Assembly (NCBI RefSeq): GCF_001425405.1
Contig: NZ_LMQP01000001.1
Span: 103,801-167,800, forward strand
From: Sphingomonas sp. Leaf412
GTDB taxonomy: Bacteria; Pseudomonadota; Alphaproteobacteria; Sphingomonadales; Sphingomonadaceae
DNA: 64,000 nt
Direction of reading: 5' to 3'
Shown: positions 56,009 to 64,000 of the stretch, piece after piece
How positions within the stretch are numbered: the stretch's first letter is position 1
How the letters are laid out: each line of letters opens with the position of its first letter
The notes under the pieces: model-generated
Database searches by the model: none
Seen by the model: the letters and a program-made list of their open reading frames with translations, nothing else
What the model was told of the DNA's origin: nothing
Position numbers and translations under genes: made by a program

Positions 56009-56461
56009 TCACCGCCGCAACCGCACGAGTGCCGCATCGAGCGCGGACAGGAACCGCGACCGATCCTCCTTCGCGAACGGCTTCGGCCCGCCGATCTGCT
56101 CGCCGCCTGCGCGCAGGTCGCTCATGATCGCGCGCACCGCCACCGCATTGCCGATCGAGCTGGACGTAAACGCCTTCCCCGTCGGCGACAGGACCGTCGC
56201 CCCCGCCTTCACGCACCGATCCGCGAGCAATATATCCGCGGTCACCACCACCGCCGCCGTATCCGCGCGTTCCGCGATCCAGTCGTCCGCCGCATCGAAC
56301 CCGTCGTCCACGACGACGCGCGTCACCAGCGGATGCGCGGGAATGCGCAGATGCTGGTTGCTGACGATCGTCACCGGCACCGCCAGCCGCCACGCGACGC
56401 GATAGATCTCGTCCTTCACCGGGCAGGCGTCGGCGTCGACGAGGATGCGGATCGTGGTCAT
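56009..56461 (-). CDS. DUF188 (YaiI/YqxD) family protein
   Basis: A 150-residue PIN-like protein. RILVDADACPVKDEIYRVA is the family signature with conserved Asp residues, and VVVDDGFDAADDWIAERADTAAVVVTADILLADRCVKAGATVLSPTGKAF follows the usual pattern. The acidic cluster would suit a metal-dependent nuclease, but activity is not proven for the family. The start MTTIRILVDAD is chosen seven codons inside the longest frame. It is convergent with DUF2891 across the repeat. Confidence 0.92.
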   Translation of the reverse strand: MTTIRILVDADACPVKDEIYRVAWRLAVPVTIVSNQHLRIPAHPLVTRVVVDDGFDAADDWIAERADTAAVVVTADILLADRCVKAGATVLSPTGKAFTSSSIGNAVAVRAIMSDLRAGGEQIGGPKPFAKEDRSRFLSALDAALVRLRR

Positions 56462-56557
56462 TCCCCTCCATGCCACGCGCATACGGGGGTGCGAAGCATT
56501 TGACGCGTGACGCGCGCGACGGATCGTCTAGGTTCCCGCGCGATCAAGGGGATTTCC

Positions 56558-59500
56558 ATGACCGTCACGCATCGTACCCTCACCGCCATCGCGCTCGCGC
56601 TGTTCGCGGGCCACCTGTCCGCACAGGTCGCGCCCCCGGTCGAAAAGCCGGTGGAGAAGACGCAGGCGCCCGAGAACGAGGCGACGGCCCCGATGCCCGC
56701 CCCCACCGGCGCACCCGTCGCCCCCGCGCCGACCGCGACTCCCGCGCCCGCCGCGGCGAAGAAGCCCGCAAAATGGGACGTCAACGCCCCCCGCGGCCTG
56801 ACGACGCGGACGGCGCGGATCGCGGTGGACGAAGGCAGCTGGATGAACGTCGACGTCTCCCCCGACGGCCGCACGCTCGCCTTCGACCTGCTCGGCGACA
56901 TCTACACGATGCCGATCGCGGGCGGCACGCCGACCCGCATCGCGGAAGGGCTGACGTTCGAGCATCAGCCGCGCTTCTCCCCCGACGGCCGCCGCATCGC
57001 CTTCACCTCCGATCGCGGCGGCGGCGACAACATCTGGGTCATGAACACCGACGGCAGCGACAAGAGGCAGGTGACGAAGGAGGACTTCCGCCTGCTGAAC
57101 CAGCCGACGTGGAGCCCCGACGGCCGCTTCATCGCGGCGAAGAAGCATTTCACCACCGGCCGCTCGCTCGGCACGGGCGAGGTCTGGCTGTACCACGTGT
57201 CGGGTGGCGGCGGGGTGCAGCTGGTCAAGCGCGCCAGCGAGCAATTGCAGAAGGAACTGGGCGAGCCGATCTACGCCGCCGACGGGAAGAGCATCTTCTA
57301 CACCCGCAACGTCTCCCCCGGCCCCATTTTCGAATATGCGCAGAATTCGCGCACCAGCCTGTTCGAGATCGAACGCTACGACATCGACAGCGGGGAAGTG
57401 ACCACCGCGGTTTCCGGCGTCGGCGGCTCGGTCCGCCCGACGCCTTCGCGCGACGGGAAGCGCATCGCCTTCGTCCGCCGCGACAACAACGTGTCGAAGC
57501 TGTGGGTCAAGGACCTCGCCACCGGCGTGGAACGCATCGTCTACGGCCCGCTCGACCGCGACGTGCAGGAGACCTGGGCCGTGACCGGCGTGTACCCCAA
57601 TTTCGCCTGGACGCCGGGCGACAGGGAAATCGTGTTCTGGGCCGGCGGCAAGCTGCGCCGCGTCAATGCGGACGGATCGGGCGCGGCGGTGATCCCGTTC
57701 CGCATCGACGACACCCGCACGATCGTCGCCGCGACGCATCCGCAGGTGGCGGTCGCGCCCGATCGCTTCGCGACGAAGATGCCGCGCTGGGCCAGCGTCT
57801 CGCCCGACGGCCGCACCGTGGTGTTCGAGACGCTGGGCAGATTGTGGACGAAGCCGGTCGCGGGCGGCACCGCGCGGCGGCTGACGCGCGGCACCGACGA
57901 ACTGGAACTGTTCCCGGCCTGGTCGCGTGACGGGAAACGGATCGTGTTCGTCGGCTGGACCGACGCGGGGCTGGGTCAGGTCCGCACGATCGCGGCGACC
58001 GGCGGCACGGCGAAGGCGGTCACCACGGCGGCGGGCCATTACACCCGCCCGCAATTCTCCCCCGATGGCCAGACGATCGTGTTCGAACAGGGCGCGGGCG
58101 GCGGGCTGACCGCGGCGCGCGGCGCGGCGGGCACCGGCGTCTACCGCGTCGCCGCCACGGGCGGCACCCCCGTACTGGTGACGAAGGACGGGTCGACGCC
58201 GCAATTCGGCGCGACCAGCGATCGCGTCTTCCTCGTCGCGCGCGAAAAGGACAAGCGCCAGTTGGTCAGCACCGACCTGAACGGACAGGACCGCCGCGTC
58301 CACGCCGCGGGCGAGCTGGTCAACGACTATCAGGTCTCGCCGAAGGGCGATCATGTCGCCTTCCGCCAGAATTACGAGGCGTTCGTGATGCCGCTCCTCC
58401 CCGGCCGCCAGTCGGTCGACGCGGACATGAAGGGCGGCCCCCTGCCCGTCACCCGCGTCAGCGCGGACGGCGCGGACTTCATCCACTGGTCGAATGACGG
58501 GCGGCAGGTGCACTGGAGCGCCGGCCCGACGCTGTTCACCGCCGAAACCGCCGCGCTCTTCCGCGCCGCCCCCGCGGGCGAGGACGCGCCGAAATTCGTC
58601 GCCCCGCGCACCGGCATTTCGCTGTCGATGGACATCGCCGCCGACAAGCCGACGCGCACCGTCGCGCTCACCGGCGCGCGCGTCGTGACGATGGCGAGCG
58701 CGGACGGCGGCATCGTCGACGACGCCACGATCCTGATCCGCGGCGACCGCATCGTCGCGGTCGGCCCGCGTGCCGGCATCGCCGTGCCCGCGGGCGCGAC
58801 GACGGTGGACGTAACCGGCAAGACGATCATCCCCGGTCTGGTCGACGCGCACGCGCACGGCCCGCAGGGGGAGGACGAGGTCGTACCGCAGCAGAACTGG
58901 TCCGCGATGGCCAATCTCGCGCTAGGCACCACCACCGTCCACGACCCGTCGTCGCGCTCCGCGGAGATCTTCCCCGCCGCGGAGATGCAGCAGGCGGGCA
59001 TGATCCTGGCCCCGCGCACCTTCTCGACCGGCGAGATCGTGTACGGCGCGAAGGCGGCGGACGTGTACGCGCAGATCGATACCTACGAGGACGCGCTGGC
59101 GGTCGTCCGCCGGCTGAAGGCGCAGGGCGCGCGCAGCGTGAAGAACTACAACCAGCCGCGCCGCGAACAGCGCCAGATGGTCGTCGCCGCCGCGCAGGCG
59201 GAGGGGATGGAGGTCGTGCCCGAGGGCGGCTCGCTCTACACGCTGGACATGTCCCTCGTGCAGGACGGCAATTCCACCGTCGAGCACAATGTCCCGCTGG
59301 AGCATTTCTACGCCGACGTGGTCGACCTGTGGGCGCAGAGCGGCGTCGGCTACACCCCCACGCTGGTCGTCGCCTATGGCGGCCCCGCAGGCGACCCGTA
59401 CTGGCGCGCGCACAGCGACGTGTGGCGCCACCCCCTGCTGTCGCGCCACGCGCCGCCCGCGCTGCTCGCGGCGCAGAACGCGCGGCGGGAGATCGCGCCG

Positions 59501-59959
59501 GAGGAGGATTACGTCGACGGCGCCACCGCGCGCGAGGCGAAGAAGCTGGCGATGAAGGGCATCCCCGTCGCGATCGGCGCGCACGGGCAGCAGCCGGGGC
59601 TGGGCGCGCATTGGGAGATGTGGAGCTTCGCCCGCGGCGGCTTCACCCCCGTCGAGGCGTTGCGCGCGGGCACGATCGCGGCGGCGACCTCGCTCGGCTA
59701 TGCGAAGGACGTCGGCTCGCTGGAGGCGGGGAAGCTCGCCGACCTCGTCGTCCTGAACGCCGATCCCACGACCGACATCCGCAACAGCGACAAGGTGGCG
59801 CAGGTGATGCTGGGCGGCCGCCTGTACGACGCCGCGACGCTGAACGAGGTGGCGACGGGGACGCGCAAGCGCCTGCCCTATTGGTGGGAGGGCGCGACCG
59901 GCGGCGCGGATACGGGCGCGAAGGCCACGGTCGGCCATGGGCACGGTGACGTGGACTGA
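56558..59959 (+). CDS. secreted PD40 beta-propeller/amidohydrolase fusion protein
   Basis: A 1133-residue exported protein. A signal peptide (MTVTHRTLTAIALALFAGHLSAQ) and a Pro/Ala-rich linker (about 25-80) precede a long PD40/TolB-like propeller (about 90-700) with recurring SPDGRxIAF motifs. An amidohydrolase domain (about 715-1100) follows: IIPGLVDAHAHGP with the HxH metal site, GTTTVHDP, EHNVPLEH, IGAHGQQPG, and GSLEAGKLADLVVLNADPTTDIRN. Proteins of this layout are common in sphingomonads and related to imidazolonepropionase/Xaa-Pro dipeptidase-type hydrolases. Substrate unknown. Confidence 0.9.
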   Translation: MTVTHRTLTAIALALFAGHLSAQVAPPVEKPVEKTQAPENEATAPMPAPTGAPVAPAPTATPAPAAAKKPAKWDVNAPRGLTTRTARIAVDEGSWMNVDVSPDGRTLAFDLLGDIYTMPIAGGTPTRIAEGLTFEHQPRFSPDGRRIAFTSDRGGGDNIWVMNTDGSDKRQVTKEDFRLLNQPTWSPDGRFIAAKKHFTTGRSLGTGEVWLYHVSGGGGVQLVKRASEQLQKELGEPIYAADGKSIFYTRNVSPGPIFEYAQNSRTSLFEIERYDIDSGEVTTAVSGVGGSVRPTPSRDGKRIAFVRRDNNVSKLWVKDLATGVERIVYGPLDRDVQETWAVTGVYPNFAWTPGDREIVFWAGGKLRRVNADGSGAAVIPFRIDDTRTIVAATHPQVAVAPDRFATKMPRWASVSPDGRTVVFETLGRLWTKPVAGGTARRLTRGTDELELFPAWSRDGKRIVFVGWTDAGLGQVRTIAATGGTAKAVTTAAGHYTRPQFSPDGQTIVFEQGAGGGLTAARGAAGTGVYRVAATGGTPVLVTKDGSTPQFGATSDRVFLVAREKDKRQLVSTDLNGQDRRVHAAGELVNDYQVSPKGDHVAFRQNYEAFVMPLLPGRQSVDADMKGGPLPVTRVSADGADFIHWSNDGRQVHWSAGPTLFTAETAALFRAAPAGEDAPKFVAPRTGISLSMDIAADKPTRTVALTGARVVTMASADGGIVDDATILIRGDRIVAVGPRAGIAVPAGATTVDVTGKTIIPGLVDAHAHGPQGEDEVVPQQNWSAMANLALGTTTVHDPSSRSAEIFPAAEMQQAGMILAPRTFSTGEIVYGAKAADVYAQIDTYEDALAVVRRLKAQGARSVKNYNQPRREQRQMVVAAAQAEGMEVVPEGGSLYTLDMSLVQDGNSTVEHNVPLEHFYADVVDLWAQSGVGYTPTLVVAYGGPAGDPYWRAHSDVWRHPLLSRHAPPALLAAQNARREIAPEEDYVDGATAREAKKLAMKGIPVAIGAHGQQPGLGAHWEMWSFARGGFTPVEALRAGTIAAATSLGYAKDVGSLEAGKLADLVVLNADPTTDIRNSDKVAQVMLGGRLYDAATLNEVATGTRKRLPYWWEGATGGADTGAKATVGHGHGDVD

Positions 59960-59970
59960 GGGTGGCCGCG

Positions 59971-60043
59971 TTCCTGCGAAAGCAGGAACCCAGGGCCGCA
60001 GGCGACACCGTTCGTGACTCCGGGTTCCTGCGTGCGCAGGAAC
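59971..60043. repeat. paired REP-like hairpins (BIME-type), copy 2
   Basis: TTCCTGC-GAAA-GCAGGAA (59971-59988) is followed by CCCAGGG, and GTTCCTGCG-TG-CGCAGGAAC (60024-60043) is preceded by CCGG. This is the same opposed-pair layout as at 28714-28796. It lies 11 bases after the amidohydrolase stop and about 35 before the next gene. Confidence 0.6.
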
Positions 60044-60077
60044 ACGGCGCGCGCATGAAGGAAGGACCGACACCAGA

Positions 60078-61307
60078 ATGACCGAACGCTTCGATATCGT
60101 CATCGTCGGCGCGGGACACGGCGGCGCGCAGGCCGCGATCGCGTTGCGGCAGCAGGGTTTCGCGGGCACGATCGCGCTGATCGGCGACGAGCCCGACCCG
60201 CCCTACGAACGCCCGCCGCTGTCGAAGGACTATCTGGCGCGGGACAAGCCGTTCGAACGCATCCTGATCCGCCCCGAATCCTTCTGGCGCGACCGCGACG
60301 TGACGATGCTGCTGGGCCGGCGAGTCGCGGCGGTCGATGCGGCGGCGCATCGCGTGACCCTCGCCGACGGGACCCCGATCGATTACGGCATTCTGATCTG
60401 GGCGACCGGCGGCACACCCCGCCGGCTGACCTGTTCGGGCCACGACCTGACCGGCGTCCACGCCGTGCGCACCCGCGCCGACGTCGACCGGCTGATGGCC
60501 GAACTGCCCGCGACGACCCGCGTCGTCGTCGTCGGCGGCGGCTATATCGGGCTGGAGGCCGCGGCGGTCCTGACGAAGCTGGGCAAGCACGTGACGGTAT
60601 TGGAGGCCGCCGACCGCGTGCTGGCGCGCGTCGCGGGCGAGCCGCTGTCGCGCTTCTACGAGGGGGAACATCGCGCGCACGGCGTCGACCTCCGGCTGGG
60701 CGCGACGGTCGACTGCATCCTCGGCGCCGACGGCCGCGCCACCGGCGTCCGCCTGGCCGACGGCGAGACGCTGGCGGCGCAGATGGTCGTCGTCGGCATC
60801 GGCGTCGTTCCCGCGGTGGAGCACCTGCTGGCGGCGGGGGCCGACGGCGACAACGGGGTGAGGGTCGACGCGCAGTGCCGCACCTCGCTGCCCGATGTCT
60901 TCGCGATCGGCGATTGCGCGCTCCACGCCAACGATTTCGCGGACGGCGCGTCGATCCGGCTGGAATCGGTGCAGAACGCCAACGATCAGGCGACCGTCGC
61001 CGCGCGCGCGATCCTGGGCGGGACCGATCCCTATCATGCGGTCCCGTGGTTCTGGTCCAACCAGTACGACCTGAAGTTGCAGACCGTCGGCCTGTCGACC
61101 GGCCACGACCGCGCGATCCTGCGCGGCGATCCGGCGACGCGCAGCTTCTCGCTCGTCTACCTGCGCGACGGACGCGTGATCGCGCTCGACTGCGTCAACG
61201 CCGTAAAGGACTACGTGCAGGGCAAGGCACTGGTGACCGGCCGGGTCGCCGCGGACCCGGCGTCGCTCGCCGACGCGGCGACGCCGTTGAAATCGCTCGT
61301 GGGGTAA
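60078..61307 (+). CDS. FAD-dependent NAD(P)H:ferredoxin-type reductase
   Basis: A 409-residue flavoprotein of the rhodocoxin/putidaredoxin-reductase family. The FAD motif is [19 protein letters not shown](P)H motif [17 protein letters not shown], second FAD motif [25 protein letters not shown] is typical of the class, and the C-terminal domain ends with [11 protein letters not shown]. It feeds electrons to a ferredoxin and on to a P450 or dioxygenase, neither of which is in the window. It appears monocistronic, with AAGGA (60059-60063) upstream of the start. Confidence 0.92.
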   Translation: MTERFDIVIVGAGHGGAQAAIALRQQGFAGTIALIGDEPDPPYERPPLSKDYLARDKPFERILIRPESFWRDRDVTMLLGRRVAAVDAAAHRVTLADGTPIDYGILIWATGGTPRRLTCSGHDLTGVHAVRTRADVDRLMAELPATTRVVVVGGGYIGLEAAAVLTKLGKHVTVLEAADRVLARVAGEPLSRFYEGEHRAHGVDLRLGATVDCILGADGRATGVRLADGETLAAQMVVVGIGVVPAVEHLLAAGADGDNGVRVDAQCRTSLPDVFAIGDCALHANDFADGASIRLESVQNANDQATVAARAILGGTDPYHAVPWFWSNQYDLKLQTVGLSTGHDRAILRGDPATRSFSLVYLRDGRVIALDCVNAVKDYVQGKALVTGRVAADPASLADAATPLKSLVG

Positions 61308-61388
61308 CCGCCGTCATGCCGGATCGCAGGGACCGCGATCCCCCGGGTTAACCGGTTGATATCCCGCCGCCGATAGGAATCGTCGCGA

Positions 61389-62915
61389 ATGCGCGACCGA
61401 TTCCCAGCCCCGGCCCCGTGCCGCCCGAGTCGCACGCTCGGCCTGGTCGCCCTGGGCGTGGGCGTGGCGGGCGCCGCGGTCGACAGCGCCTGGCCCGGCC
61501 TCGCCGCCGTCGCCGCGCTCGCGGCGCTGTCGTGGCGGCGCCCCGCCCCGGCGGCGGCGACGCCGGACGCCCCCCCGATCGCGCCCCCGCGGGAGGAGGT
61601 GCATCCCGTCAGCGGCCTGCCGACGCGCGAACCTTTGCTTGCGACGATGGCGGCCGACGCGCGCGGCACGCTGGGCGTGCTGGCGTTCCGCGACTACGAC
61701 CGGCTGTGCGCCTTCGACCCGCAGGCCGGCGACCGCGTCCTGCGCGTGCTGGCCGACCGGGTACGCGCGATGCTGCCGCCGTCGCGCACGATCGCGCATG
61801 TCGACCGCGGCCACCTGGCGATCTGGATCGATGCGGCATTGGCGCCCGACGCCGCCGAGCGCGAACTGAAGGCCGCAGTGTACGCGCTGGGCACGTTGGT
61901 CGCGGACGACAGCGGCGCGATCCTGCCGGAGGTGGCGCTGCGTCACGTCGCGTTCGATCGCGCGGCGGAGACGGCGGACGTGGCGCTGGCGCGCACGATC
62001 GCCTCCTTCGCGGTGGTGGACCTCGACGGCGATGCCGCCCCGGCGCAGCAGGTGATCCAGGCGCGCGACCGTTTCCTGCTGGAACAGGACCTGCGCCAGG
62101 CGCTGGCGCGCGCCGAACTGCGCCTCGCCTATCAACCGCTGATCGATGCAGGCGAGGGGCGGGTCTGCGGGGCGGAAGCGCTGCTGCGCTGGGATCGTGC
62201 GGGCGGCGCGGTGCCGCCGGCGCAGTTCGTGCCGATCATGGAAAGCGCGGGGCTGGCGCGGGACATCGGCCTGTGGGTGATGAACGCCGCGTTGCGCCAG
62301 ACCGCGGACTGGGCGCAGCCCGGCCTGTCCCCGTTGCGGATCGCGGTGAACGTGTCGGGGCAGCAGATGACCGACGACGACCTGCCCGCGGTCGTCGCGC
62401 GGATGCTGGCGCGCCACGGCATTCCGGCCGACGCGCTGGAGGTGGAACTGACCGAAAGCGTCGCGCTGGACGATACCGGCCAGGCCGCGCGGCTGGTCCG
62501 CGCCTTGCGGACGCAGGGCGTGGCGGTTGCGATCGACGATTTCGGCACCGGCTTTTCCAGCCTCAGCACGATGCGCCGCCTGACCTTCGACAAGATCAAG
62601 ATCGACCGCGAATTCGTCACCGACGTCCACCGCCGCCGCGAAAGCCAGGCGATCTGCCAGAGCGTCATCGCGCTCGGCCGCGGCCTCGGCATCCGCGTGC
62701 TGGCGGAGGGGGTGGAACAGCGGGCGGAGGTCGAATGGCTCCGCCGCCACGGCTGCCGCTATTTCCAGGGCTATTATTTCTCCCGCCCGCTCGCCCCCGC
62801 CGATTTCGCGTCCTTCGCCGCGGATACCGGCCGTCTCGCCATCCTGCTCGCCGACGACGTCGCATCGCTGCGCCGCGATATCGTCGCCCGCGATTCCGTG
62901 AGGTTCCACGCATGA
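61389..62915 (+). CDS. EAL-domain c-di-GMP phosphodiesterase with degenerate GGDEF
   Basis: A 508-residue membrane protein. Two short N-terminal helices are followed by a GGDEF-like domain (about 75-210) in which the signature is degenerate (DRGHL in the place of GGDEF), so it has no cyclase activity. The EAL domain (about 230-490) keeps EALLRW, IAVNVSGQQ, ELTESVAL, DDFGTGFSSL, DKIKIDREF and AEGVEQ, so it should hydrolyse c-di-GMP. Its stop overlaps nothing, but the LysM lipoprotein gene begins four bases before that stop (ATGA-type overlap at 62912-62915). Confidence 0.9.
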   Translation: MRDRFPAPAPCRPSRTLGLVALGVGVAGAAVDSAWPGLAAVAALAALSWRRPAPAAATPDAPPIAPPREEVHPVSGLPTREPLLATMAADARGTLGVLAFRDYDRLCAFDPQAGDRVLRVLADRVRAMLPPSRTIAHVDRGHLAIWIDAALAPDAAERELKAAVYALGTLVADDSGAILPEVALRHVAFDRAAETADVALARTIASFAVVDLDGDAAPAQQVIQARDRFLLEQDLRQALARAELRLAYQPLIDAGEGRVCGAEALLRWDRAGGAVPPAQFVPIMESAGLARDIGLWVMNAALRQTADWAQPGLSPLRIAVNVSGQQMTDDDLPAVVARMLARHGIPADALEVELTESVALDDTGQAARLVRALRTQGVAVAIDDFGTGFSSLSTMRRLTFDKIKIDREFVTDVHRRRESQAICQSVIALGRGLGIRVLAEGVEQRAEVEWLRRHGCRYFQGYYFSRPLAPADFASFAADTGRLAILLADDVASLRRDIVARDSVRFHA

Positions 62916-63646
62916 CCCGTCGTACCGCCGCCCCGTTGGGCCTGATGCTGCTCCTCGCCGCCTGTTCGGGGGGAGATCGCCCGGCGCCCCCCGGCACCGC
63001 CGCCTCCGCGCCCGCCGCCGCGCCCGACACGATCCTGTCGCTGCTCGACCAGGGCGACGTCGGCGCCGCACGCAAGCTGCTGAAGGCGGCGCTGAAGCGC
63101 GAACCGATGAACCCGTCGCTGCTGGTGCTGAAGGATTCGATCGACCGCGATGCGAAGGAGATGCTCGGCCCCGACAGCTACGGCTATACCGTGCAGCCGG
63201 GCGAGACGATGACGCTGCTGGCGCAACGATTGCTGGGCAACCGGCTGAAGGCGTATCAGCTGGCGCGCTACAACGGCATCGATCGCCCCGCGTCGCTGGC
63301 GGCGGGGCAGGCGATCCGTATTCCGGGCACCCCGCCGCGCCGCGCCGATCCGCCGCGTACCGCCGAACCACGCGCGCCTGCCCGGTCCCCCCGCCCGCCC
63401 GCCGCGACCGCGCCGGCAAGGCCGTCTGCGCCCCGCCCGCCCGCCCCCACGGCCGCCCCCGCCGCCAACCCCGCCGCCGCACGACAGGCGCGCGCCGCGG
63501 GCCTCGCCGCTTTGAACCAGGGAAAGGTGAACGTCGCGGTCGCCCAGCTTCGCCGCGCCGCCGCGCTCGATCCGGGCAACCCCGTCATCGCACGCGACCT
63601 GTCCCGTGCCCAGCGCATCGCCGCCACGGTCCGCACCCGCCGCTAA
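62912..63646 (+). CDS. LysM-domain lipoprotein
   Basis: A 244-residue lipoprotein. The signal MTRRTAAPLGLMLLLAAC has a lipobox (LAAC). A short TPR-like helical pair (about 40-75) is followed by a LysM domain (about 85-140; YTVQPGETMTLLAQRLLGNRLKAYQLARYNGI), a Pro/Ala-rich linker, and a second TPR-like repeat (LNQGKVNVAVAQLRRAAALDPGNPVI). LysM binds peptidoglycan glycan chains, so it probably bridges outer membrane and wall. It is translated with the phosphodiesterase gene. Confidence 0.86.
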   Translation: MTRRTAAPLGLMLLLAACSGGDRPAPPGTAASAPAAAPDTILSLLDQGDVGAARKLLKAALKREPMNPSLLVLKDSIDRDAKEMLGPDSYGYTVQPGETMTLLAQRLLGNRLKAYQLARYNGIDRPASLAAGQAIRIPGTPPRRADPPRTAEPRAPARSPRPPAATAPARPSAPRPPAPTAAPAANPAAARQARAAGLAALNQGKVNVAVAQLRRAAALDPGNPVIARDLSRAQRIAATVRTRR

Positions 63647-63682
63647 GCCTTTGGTTACGCCTGCCCCGTTAGGCTCGGGCGC

Positions 63683-64000
63683 ATGGAAATGCTGGGTCGA
63701 TACCGGATCGAGGGGAAACTGGGCGACGGCGCGATGGCCGACGTCTACCATGCGCGCGACACCGGCATCGGCCGGTCGGTCGCGATCAAGGTCCTCAAAC
63801 CCGACCTCGCGCGCGATCCCGAACTCAGCCGCCGCTTCCTGCGCGAGGCGCAGGCCGCGGGCGGGCTGAACCACCCCGGCATCGCCACGATCTACGACGT
63901 CGGGATCGAACGCGGCATCGCCTATATCGCGATGGAGCTGGTGGAAGGGCAACCGCTCGATGCCGTGCTGGCCGCGCACGGCCGCCTGCCGCACGAACGC
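63683..64000 (+). CDS. Ser/Thr protein kinase, N-terminal part (cut by the window end)
   Basis: The first 106 codons of a Hanks-type kinase. Glycine loop LGDGAMADVYHARD, ATP lysine in SVAIKVLKPDL and the C-helix Glu region RFLREAQAAGGLNHPGIATIYDVG are present, followed by AYIAMELVEGQPL at the hinge. No stop occurs before the window ends. ATG 63683 is 36 bases after the lipoprotein stop, so it may belong to the same unit. Everything beyond residue 106 is unseen. Confidence 0.88.
   Translation, partial: MEMLGRYRIEGKLGDGAMADVYHARDTGIGRSVAIKVLKPDLARDPELSRRFLREAQAAGGLNHPGIATIYDVGIERGIAYIAMELVEGQPLDAVLAAHGRLPHER

Overview
The window is a very GC-rich chromosomal segment from an alphaproteobacterium, most likely a Sphingomonas-type sphingomonad. 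That call rests on gene content: sphingan-like exopolysaccharide (EPS) genes beside a type I secretion operon, an exosortase/EpsI pair, a ctaB-ctaG-ctaE cluster followed by thrC, an EcfG-type stress promoter motif, and short palindromic repeats of the kind scattered through sphingomonad chromosomes. Coding density is high. Many stop/start pairs overlap (ATGA, GTGA, TGATG), so most genes sit in tight operons. I found no rRNA, tRNA, CRISPR array, insertion sequence or intact prophage.

Layout. 0.4-5.8 kb: an AI-2E/PerM-type permease, a class I fumarase (minus strand) and a PAS-GGDEF-EAL-PilZ cyclic-di-GMP enzyme. 6.0-11.1 kb: a complete type I secretion system (ABC ATPase, HlyD-type adaptor, TolC-type channel) and a small membrane protein. 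11.4-13.7 kb: two overlapping genes resembling a phage/gene-transfer-agent head-spike module (a short spike-base protein and a 701-residue beta-helix protein). 14.0-24.7 kb: an EPS locus with a priming sugar transferase, a GelK/SpsK-like glycosyltransferase, an EpsD-type PPIase lipoprotein, an F420-dehydrogenase-beta-like Fe-S protein, an outer-membrane barrel, a Wza-type export protein, a Wzz-type co-polymerase, a BY-kinase-like ATPase lacking its Walker A lysine, an exosortase broken by a frameshift in a C7 tract, and EpsI. 24.8-28.7 kb: an otsB-GH15-otsA trehalose operon under a likely EcfG promoter, convergent with an MscS channel gene.

29.9-33.1 kb: an HxlR regulator with a visible operator over its own promoter, a small secreted protein and a bifunctional Rsh (p)ppGpp enzyme. 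33.5-40.6 kb: a Sua5/TsaC protein, an acyl-CoA dehydrogenase, a periplasmic PaoABC-type molybdenum aldehyde oxidoreductase (minus strand) and an L,D-transpeptidase. 40.6-49.8 kb: an acetyltransferase, an epoxide hydrolase, cytochrome oxidase assembly genes with subunit III (subunits I and II are not here), threonine synthase, an rRNA-methyltransferase-like protein and an Fe-S photolyase. 49.9-56.5 kb: a fused 5-oxoprolinase/hydantoinase, the DUF969/DUF979 membrane pair, DUF2891 and a DUF188 protein. 56.6-64.0 kb: a secreted PD40-amidohydrolase, a ferredoxin-type reductase, an EAL phosphodiesterase, a LysM lipoprotein and the start of a Ser/Thr kinase gene that runs off the window.

How parts fit together (inference): the secretion system, spike pair and EPS genes form one cell-surface region. 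Trehalose synthesis next to a mechanosensitive channel suggests osmotic and general-stress adaptation. Two c-di-GMP enzymes and an Rsh protein supply second-messenger control. The strongest leads are the orphan spike module at the EPS locus, the C7 exosortase frameshift, and the BY-kinase with a non-canonical P-loop.
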